Assembly (NCBI RefSeq): GCF_023347275.1
Contig: NZ_CP094468.1
Coordinates: 744,001 to 808,000 of the forward strand
Length of the DNA: 64,000 nt
From: Faecalibacterium sp. I3-3-89
GTDB lineage: Bacteria > Bacillota > Clostridia > Oscillospirales > Ruminococcaceae
Direction of reading: 5' to 3'
This document shows, piece by piece, positions 58,742-64,000 of this stretch. Made by a program: the position numbers and the translations under genes. Position 1 is the first letter of the stretch, and each line of letters begins with the position of its first letter. The notes under the pieces were generated by a model. That model searched no databases, had not been told where the DNA came from, and saw only the letters and a list, made by a program, of their open reading frames with translations.

Positions 58742-59445
58742 AAAAGCAGCTGAACATCAAAAAGCTCATTTTGCTGAATCTGCCGTATATCCTGATGGGG
58801 CTTTTCTCCACCAACTTCGGTGAAGCGTGGCGGATGGCCGTGGGTGCGGACGCTTCGGCAAAAATGCTCTCGTTCTTCTCCACGCTGCCGGTGGCGCTGG
58901 CCAGCTGGTGGCCCAGCCTGCACCCGCTGGACCTGCTGGTGGGCCTGTGCTGCTGCGGCGGCCTGCGGCTGGCTGTGTACCTGAAAAGCAAGAACGCCAA
59001 GAAGTACAGGCACGGCATGGAATACGGTTCCGCCCGGTGGGGAACCCATGAGGACATTACACCCTACATCGACCCGGTATTCCAGAACAATGTGATTCTG
59101 ACGAAAACGGAGAGCCTGACAATGAACAGCCGCCCCAAGGACCCAAAGACCGCCAGAAACAAAAATGTGCTGGTGATTGGCGGCTCCGGTTCCGGTAAGA
59201 CCCGCTTCTGGCTCAAACCGAATCTGATGCAGATGCACAGTTCCTATGTGGTCACAGACCCGAAGGGAACCATTTTGGTGGAGTGCGGAAAAATGCTCCA
59301 AAGGGGCGCACCCAAGCTGGGGAAAGACGGAAAGCCTATGAAGGATAAGCACGGCAAGGTCATTTATGAGCCGTACCGAATCAAGGTCCTAAATACCATT
59401 AACTTCAAGAAGTCCATGCACTATAACCCTTTCGCCTATATCCAT
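58738..59445 (+). pseudogene. traG/virD4 coupling protein, 5' fragment only
   Basis: 236 residues of a protein normally about 600 aa. N-terminal membrane helices (LILLNLPYILMGLFSTNFGE, LDLLVGLCCCGGLRLAVYL), Walker A VIGGSGSGKTRF near residue 145, and SYVVTDPKGTILVECGKML. The match stops at MHYNPFAYIH; the frame then continues into a recombinase C-terminus (59446). Walker B and the rest are missing, so DNA pumping is lost unless another copy exists. Confidence 0.85.
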
Positions 59446-59913
59446 GCCCTGCTGTCCAGTATCAGTCAGGAACGGATCAACCGGGAATTGGCGCAGGAAT
59501 ATGCCGCACAGATCAGAGTAAATGAAAAGCGTGTGGCACAGACCGAGGGCTTTAAGGCAAAACTCTATGAAAATCTGGTGAGTGGAATTCTGACAAAGGA
59601 AGAATTTCTCTCTTATAAGCGAAAATACAATGCAGATATTGAACTGTTCCAAAAGGCAATCGCTGAATGGAACGATAAACTTACAGATGTATTGGAAAAC
59701 CGAAGCGAACGAAACCGTTGGATCAACCATTTTATGAAATTTTCTACTATGGAGGATATTGACCGCCGGGCAGTCATGCAGCTTATCCGAAGCATACGGG
59801 TAATGGGTAAAGATGAACTGCATATTGAATTTAATTACCAGGATGAATATCAGAAAGCAATCTCTTTGGCTGAACAGATTGCTACAAAAAATGAAGAAAG
59901 GATGGTGAGCTAA
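59446..59913 (+). pseudogene. C-terminal fragment of a large serine recombinase
   Basis: 155 residues fused in frame behind the traG fragment. EGFKAKLYENLVSGILTKEE and a long coiled coil, then IDRRAVMQLIRSIRVMGKDE and IEFNYQDEYQ, parallel the C-termini of the two recombinases that follow. The catalytic N-terminus is absent. AT-rich compared with the traG part. Confidence 0.8.
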
Positions 59914-61563
59914 ATGGCAAGAAAAAGCAGAAAACAGACGGCAGCTCCTATGCCGGCACCATCTTTGTATGTACATGTGGCTCTGTATATCCGTCTTTCT
60001 GTGGAGGATAACAAAAAGCGGGGTTGCTCAGTAGAAAACCAAAAACTGGTACTGAATGACTTTCTTTCGGATAAACCGGACTTCGTTGTGTATGATACTT
60101 ATATCGACAACGGAGCGACAGGGACAAATTTTCACCGCCCTGGATTTCAGCAAATGCTATCTGATATTGAAGCAGGCCACATTAACTGTGTGATTGTTAA
60201 GGATCTTTCCCGATTAGGGCGAAATTCTATTGACACAGGTTATTATATCGAACAGTATTTCCATGCTCATAATGTTCGCTTCATTGCTGTTACGGATCAG
60301 TTTGACACAGCGGATTCCGGAAATCTTCATGGTGGTATCATGCTGCCTTTGAAAAATATGATCAATGAAGCCTATGCTCTGGACATTGGACGAAAAATCA
60401 AAGCACAGGCGCGGCAGGCTATGAAAGATGGCGACTATATTGGTGCACGGGCGCCTTACGGTTACAGGAAAGACCCGGATAATTGCCATAAACTTCTGAT
60501 TGATGAAAATACTGCCCCTGTGGTAAAACAGATTTTTGAATGGGCACATGAGCATGTGGCACTGAACCGGATTGTCCGCAATCTAAATGAGATGGGAATT
60601 CCGGCACCGAGCCATTATAAAAAGACCACTGGCGAGATTACCAGTCCGGGACTGATCGGAAGTGGCAAATGGCAGACCCGCACAGTGATGAAAATCTTAG
60701 AAAGCGAAGTTTATACAGGCGATCTGGTGCAAGGAAAAACAAAGATTGTAGATCATCAGCAGGTCAAGGCTGGAGAAGATAATCTGATTATTGCAAAATG
60801 CACCCATGAACCGATCATCAGCCATGAGTTGTTTAATGCAGTTCAGGAATACAGAAAACAGATCTGTGAAGAAAGCAAAGCAACTCCAAAACGTCCCTAC
60901 ACACCAAACATTTTCAAAGGTAAAGTGTTCTGTGCTGATTGTGGCAGAAGCCTTCACAGGCAACGCGCCGAGCGCCGGAAAGGACCCGACACTTACTGGT
61001 TCCACTGCCTTACAAACAGCCGGGTAGAAAAAGATAGCTGCAAAGGTGCGATAATACAAGAGAAAGAACTGATTTCTACTGTTACGGCTATTCTTGAAAA
61101 AGAGCTGACAGTTGCGCTGGGAATGTCGCTGCCACTCTTTCAGTTGGAGACAAGACAAAAACAGGAAAAAGATAAGCTGAAAATTCAGATGTCGGCCAAA
61201 CGGCAGGAAATTGAAAAAACACGCCGGCTGATCCGTGGCCTATATGAAAATTTTGTGCAGGGTATTTTGACAAATGACGAATACTTTGAATTGAAAGCGG
61301 ATTATGAACATGCTATCAATGCTCTGTCTGGTGAGATTGAAGTATTTGAAAAATCTATGGACTCTCTGGACAACCAGCTTGCCAGATACCGTGCAATGGA
61401 AAAGGATGCAAAAACACTGGCACAGGATCACGTACTGACTGTAGAACTGATCGAACGGCTCATTGAACGAATTGAGATAGACCACGAGCGGAATATTCAT
61501 GTGACCTTCCGTTTCAAAAATGAATTTCAGGGAAAGGCGGTGGTACCGTGCGCAACTATGTGA
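59914..61563 (+). CDS. Large serine recombinase, first intact copy
   Basis: 549 aa. Catalytic ALYIRLSVEDNKKRG (nucleophile Ser), NGATGTNFHRPGF, KDLSRLGRNSIDTG; recombinase domain with PYGYRKDPDN; zinc ribbon CADCGRSLH...FHC; C-terminal coiled coil. It starts directly after the preceding stop with AAAGGATGGTGAG upstream and overlaps the next gene by 16 bases. Should catalyse insertion/excision of its host element. Confidence 0.92.
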   Translation: MARKSRKQTAAPMPAPSLYVHVALYIRLSVEDNKKRGCSVENQKLVLNDFLSDKPDFVVYDTYIDNGATGTNFHRPGFQQMLSDIEAGHINCVIVKDLSRLGRNSIDTGYYIEQYFHAHNVRFIAVTDQFDTADSGNLHGGIMLPLKNMINEAYALDIGRKIKAQARQAMKDGDYIGARAPYGYRKDPDNCHKLLIDENTAPVVKQIFEWAHEHVALNRIVRNLNEMGIPAPSHYKKTTGEITSPGLIGSGKWQTRTVMKILESEVYTGDLVQGKTKIVDHQQVKAGEDNLIIAKCTHEPIISHELFNAVQEYRKQICEESKATPKRPYTPNIFKGKVFCADCGRSLHRQRAERRKGPDTYWFHCLTNSRVEKDSCKGAIIQEKELISTVTAILEKELTVALGMSLPLFQLETRQKQEKDKLKIQMSAKRQEIEKTRRLIRGLYENFVQGILTNDEYFELKADYEHAINALSGEIEVFEKSMDSLDNQLARYRAMEKDAKTLAQDHVLTVELIERLIERIEIDHERNIHVTFRFKNEFQGKAVVPCATM

Positions 61564-63089
61564 TTGCCCTTTATATCCGTCTTTCTGTGGAAGATTTCAA
61601 AACTGAAAGTTTGAGCATACCAAATCAAAAACTGATTCTTCGTGAAAAAGCTATGTCTCTGCCGGAATGGGATGACAGCGAGATTTTGGAATTTATTGAC
61701 AACGGTCATACGGGGACAAACTTTGAGCGTCCGGCGGTGCAGGAACTTTTAACAATGGTTCAGGCCGGAAAAATCAACTGTATTATTGTAAAAGACCTTT
61801 CCCGATTTGGACGTAACAGCATTGAAACCGGCTATTTTATTGAGCGGGTATTTCCTCTTTATCACACCCGTTTTATTTCCGTCAGTGATGATTTTGACAC
61901 AGCTAATTTCAAAGGTGATACCGGAGGGATTGATATTGCTTTCAAGTATCTTATCAGCGAGTGGTATAGCCGGGATATGTCCATGAAAACCAAAAGTGCA
62001 AAATACGCAAAGATGCGTCGTGGGGAATATCAGAGTGTCATCTGTCCTTACGGCTATCGCAAGAGTGCAGACGGACGTATGGAACCGGACGAGGATGTTG
62101 CCCCGAATGTGCAGATGATATTTCAATGGGCGTCTGAAGGCAACACCGCAGCCGAGATCACAAGAAAATTGTATGCCATGAATATCCCCACCCCTGGGGA
62201 ATATCGCAAACTTAAAGGCAAGGCCTATTACAATGTTTCCCGAACAAACGGCGTTTGGAGTACATCAACGGTTCTGCGTATTTTAGAAGATCAAAGATAT
62301 ATCGGTACCTATGTAATTGGCAAGAGAAAGGTAAAAGAGATTGGCAGCCGACATACACAGTTAAAGGATGAAAGTGAGTGGTTCAAAATCCCGAACCATC
62401 ATCCGGCTATTGTAAGTGTGGATCTATTTGAGAGAGCCAATGCTTCAATTAAGCGTTTCTCTCTGTCAAATAAAAAGCCGCGTGATTATCTGCTCCGTGG
62501 TAAGGTATTCTGCGGATGCTGCGATCATGCAATGTCTCTACGAAATGGTGCGTGGTTTTATTGCCGTCATTCCGAGGTGGCTGAAACGCTTCCTTGTCAT
62601 GGTGTGCGCATAAAGATGGCAGATCTGGAGCAGGTTGTATTTGAAACAATTCGGGCTCAAATGTGTCCGGCATTGGGAATTGATAGCAATAAGGATAAAT
62701 TGGATTTGCAGACAGTCCAGCAGGCCGAACATGAAGAAAAACTCCGTTCTATTCAAGACAGCAAGCGGCATCTTTATGAGCAGTATGCACTCGGAGAGAT
62801 TGATTTGGAAACCTATCGAACACGAAAAGCGGTTTATGACACGGAGCTGGTACAAGCCAAAAATGTTCATGCTGTCATTACTGCACAGACAAAGCAGATA
62901 AAAAGTGATTATGAGATTAAGCTGAAACAACAGGAAATTGTTCAGGAAGTCGGAAACGCCAACATGCTGACAAAAGCTCTGATTGACCGGCTTATCAACA
63001 AAGTTTACGTCTTTCCAGGAGATAGGATTGAGATTGAATATGCAACACAGGATTTCTTAGAAACTAAGGAATCCGAAAAGGAGGTATAA
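61548..63089 (+). CDS. Large serine recombinase, second intact copy
   Basis: 513 aa from GTG 61548 (GGAAAGG upstream). IALYIRLSVEDFKTESLS, NGHTGTNFERPAV and KDLSRFGRNSIETG form the resolvase active site; CPYGYRKSADG and zinc ribbon CGCCDHAMS follow; coiled-coil C-terminus. Related to but clearly different from the preceding recombinase. Serine recombinase genes in tandem often act together. Confidence 0.92.
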   Translation: MRNYVIALYIRLSVEDFKTESLSIPNQKLILREKAMSLPEWDDSEILEFIDNGHTGTNFERPAVQELLTMVQAGKINCIIVKDLSRFGRNSIETGYFIERVFPLYHTRFISVSDDFDTANFKGDTGGIDIAFKYLISEWYSRDMSMKTKSAKYAKMRRGEYQSVICPYGYRKSADGRMEPDEDVAPNVQMIFQWASEGNTAAEITRKLYAMNIPTPGEYRKLKGKAYYNVSRTNGVWSTSTVLRILEDQRYIGTYVIGKRKVKEIGSRHTQLKDESEWFKIPNHHPAIVSVDLFERANASIKRFSLSNKKPRDYLLRGKVFCGCCDHAMSLRNGAWFYCRHSEVAETLPCHGVRIKMADLEQVVFETIRAQMCPALGIDSNKDKLDLQTVQQAEHEEKLRSIQDSKRHLYEQYALGEIDLETYRTRKAVYDTELVQAKNVHAVITAQTKQIKSDYEIKLKQQEIVQEVGNANMLTKALIDRLINKVYVFPGDRIEIEYATQDFLETKESEKEV

Positions 63090-63091
63090 CC

Positions 63092-63160
63092 GTGAACACC
63101 CATTTGAAACAGCTATGGGCAGCTATGAAGCTGCCCGAAAAACTTCAAAAAAAGTTATAA
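63092..63160 (+). CDS. Very short ORF after the recombinases
   Basis: 22 aa (MNTHLKQLWAAMKLPEKLQK then KL) from GTG with AAAAGGAGG upstream, overlapping nothing. Good RBS suggests translation; probably a truncated remnant at the right end of the recombinase unit. No function assigned. Confidence 0.35.
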   Translation: MNTHLKQLWAAMKLPEKLQKKL

Positions 63161-64000
63161 ATTTTTTTGTCGTGGGCTTGACATACGGGTGGCGGAGAAG
63201 GTGGCAACGCAGCTCACGGGGAGCTGGCAGGAATGGGCAGGGTTTCTCACCACTGCTTCCCGCCTTTACAAGTACCCGTTCCATGAGCAGTTGATGATCT
63301 ACGCCCAGCGTCCGGACGCTACCGCCTGTGCAGAGTACGATTTGTGGAATGAAAAGATGGGACGGTATGTAAGGCGCGGCTCCAAGGGAATCGCTCTGGT
63401 GGACGATTCCGGGGACAGGCCCCGCCTGCGCTATGTTTTTGATATTTCCGACACCGGAACACGTGAACATTCCCGCACTCCCTGGCTGTGGCAGCTGGAG
63501 GAGCGCCATTTGGATTCGGTGCAGGCCATGCTGGAGCGCACCTATGATGTTTCCGGTGATGACCTTGCCGGACAGCTCACCGAGGTAGCCGGAAAACTGG
63601 CTGAGGAATACTGGACGGAGCATCAGCAGGACTTCTTCTATATCGTTGACGGTTCCTTTTTGGAGGAATATGATGAGTTTAACATCGGAGTACAGTTCAA
63701 GGCAGCAGCCACCGTCAGTATCACTTACGCTTTGATGTCCCGCTGTGGACTGGAGCCGGAACGCTACTTCGACCACGAAGATTTCATGGCGATCTTTGAT
63801 TTCAATACTCCGGCAACCATCGGAGCGCTGGGAACAGCGGTCAGCCAGATCAACCAGCAGGTGCTGCGGCAGATCGGCGTTACCGTCCGAAATGCAGAGC
63901 GCGAAGCCAACCAAGAAAGGAGCAAACAAGATGAACAATCCCATGACCTATATCCAGAACGGAGACTATCTGATTCCCGACCTGAAGCTGAGCCAGCAGC
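63129..64000 (+). pseudogene. 5'-truncated ICE helicase/methylase-like large protein (continues past window)
   Basis: Frame open from 63129 with no ATG; a GTG at 63189 has no RBS. WAGFLTTASRLYKYPFHEQL, MIYAQRPDATACAEYDLWN, RRGSKGIALVDDSG, YDEFNIGVQFKAAATVSITY and FNTPATIGALGTAVSQI match the N-terminal part of the very large SNF2-type proteins of Tn1549-like elements. Its true N-terminus is replaced by the recombinase unit. The remainder may still be intact beyond the edge. Confidence 0.7.
63931..64000 (+). CDS. Possible TnpV start, overlapping the helicase frame (partial)
   Basis: MNNPMTYIQNGDYLIPDLKL with AAAGGAG eight bases upstream resembles TnpV-type transposon proteins. It lies in another frame of the helicase-like gene, whose own reading (ERRLSDSRPEAEPAA) also looks real. 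Only 23 residues are visible. Confidence 0.35.
   Translation, partial: MNNPMTYIQNGDYLIPDLKLSQQ

Larger units (their letters stand above)
54784..64000. mobile_element. Integrative conjugative element (left part, degenerate), continuing past window
   Basis: Begins at the tRNA-Arg fragment and holds parA, parB-repA chimera, antirepressor, DUF5720-like, pcfB, traG fragment, serine recombinases and a helicase-like fragment, in the usual Tn1549-like order with large losses. GC is lower and patchy. The first 355 bases (54792-55146) hold no gene except a terminator at 55059; no integrase is near this end. Confidence 0.85.

Noticed and set aside
63123..63944. 273-codon minus-strand frame at the right end
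   Set aside because: It is antisense to the helicase-like frame, which matches known mobile-element proteins over its full length.

Overview
The window looks like the chromosome of a Gram-positive Clostridia member, most likely a Faecalibacterium-like Oscillospiraceae. This is inferred from the high GC of the core genes, strong GGAGG ribosome sites, an ispH-rpsA fusion, SAM-I and T-box leaders, a mannose-family PTS, HicAB, and long hairpin-rich intergenic repeats. No rRNA or taxonomic marker was searched, so the genus is a guess.

Layout. Positions 1-1975 hold a minus-strand operon (Crp/Fnr regulator, GT2 glycosyltransferase, flavin reductase-like gene). Positions 2037-5921 hold a lipoprotein-permease-ATPase importer interrupted by a convergent brnQ. 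Positions 5927-6358 hold a candidate type I toxin/antisense locus. Positions 6369-13862 carry housekeeping genes (hemW, Bax1-I, YgiT zinc protein, M23 peptidase, HI0933 flavoprotein, cmk-plsC) and a lipoprotein whose promoter spacer contains ten G. Positions 14139-20765 carry ispH-rpsA, a GtrA protein, deoC, SAM riboswitch-metK and prs. Positions 20999-23275 encode an Hpt protein and a GGDEF-REC-HD-GYP protein. Positions 23781-27553 are an mglBAC galactose-type importer. Positions 28479-31226 hold a purine permease, tRNA-Tyr and hicAB. Positions 31484-41703 hold tatD, a DMT transporter, T-box-metG, a Big2 surface protein, T-box-asnB, a Fur-type regulator, a GntR regulator and traX.

Positions 41875-54560 are an amino-sugar region: nagB, a minus operon of nagA/agaA-gatZ-HPr, agaS-EIIA-yajC, gatY, a Gfo/Idh oxidoreductase, an AraC regulator, EIIB-EIIC-EIID and a HAD phosphatase. 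Together they fit uptake of GalNAc (or a related amino sugar) by PTS, deacetylation, AgaS conversion to tagatose-6-P and GatYZ cleavage. The tagatose-6-P kinase is not in the window.

From about 54784 to the right edge lies an integrative conjugative element whose left junction is a 3' fragment of tRNA-Arg(CCU). It carries parA, a ParB-RepA chimera, an antirepressor, DUF5720- and PcfB-like genes, then a traG broken by a cluster of large serine recombinases and a 5'-truncated helicase-like gene. It appears degenerate.

The most interesting non-gene signals are a three-copy intergenic element whose long stem shows compensatory changes, the poly-G promoter, convergent consensus promoters around the toxin gene, and a cluster of TGGCAAAGTTC motifs.
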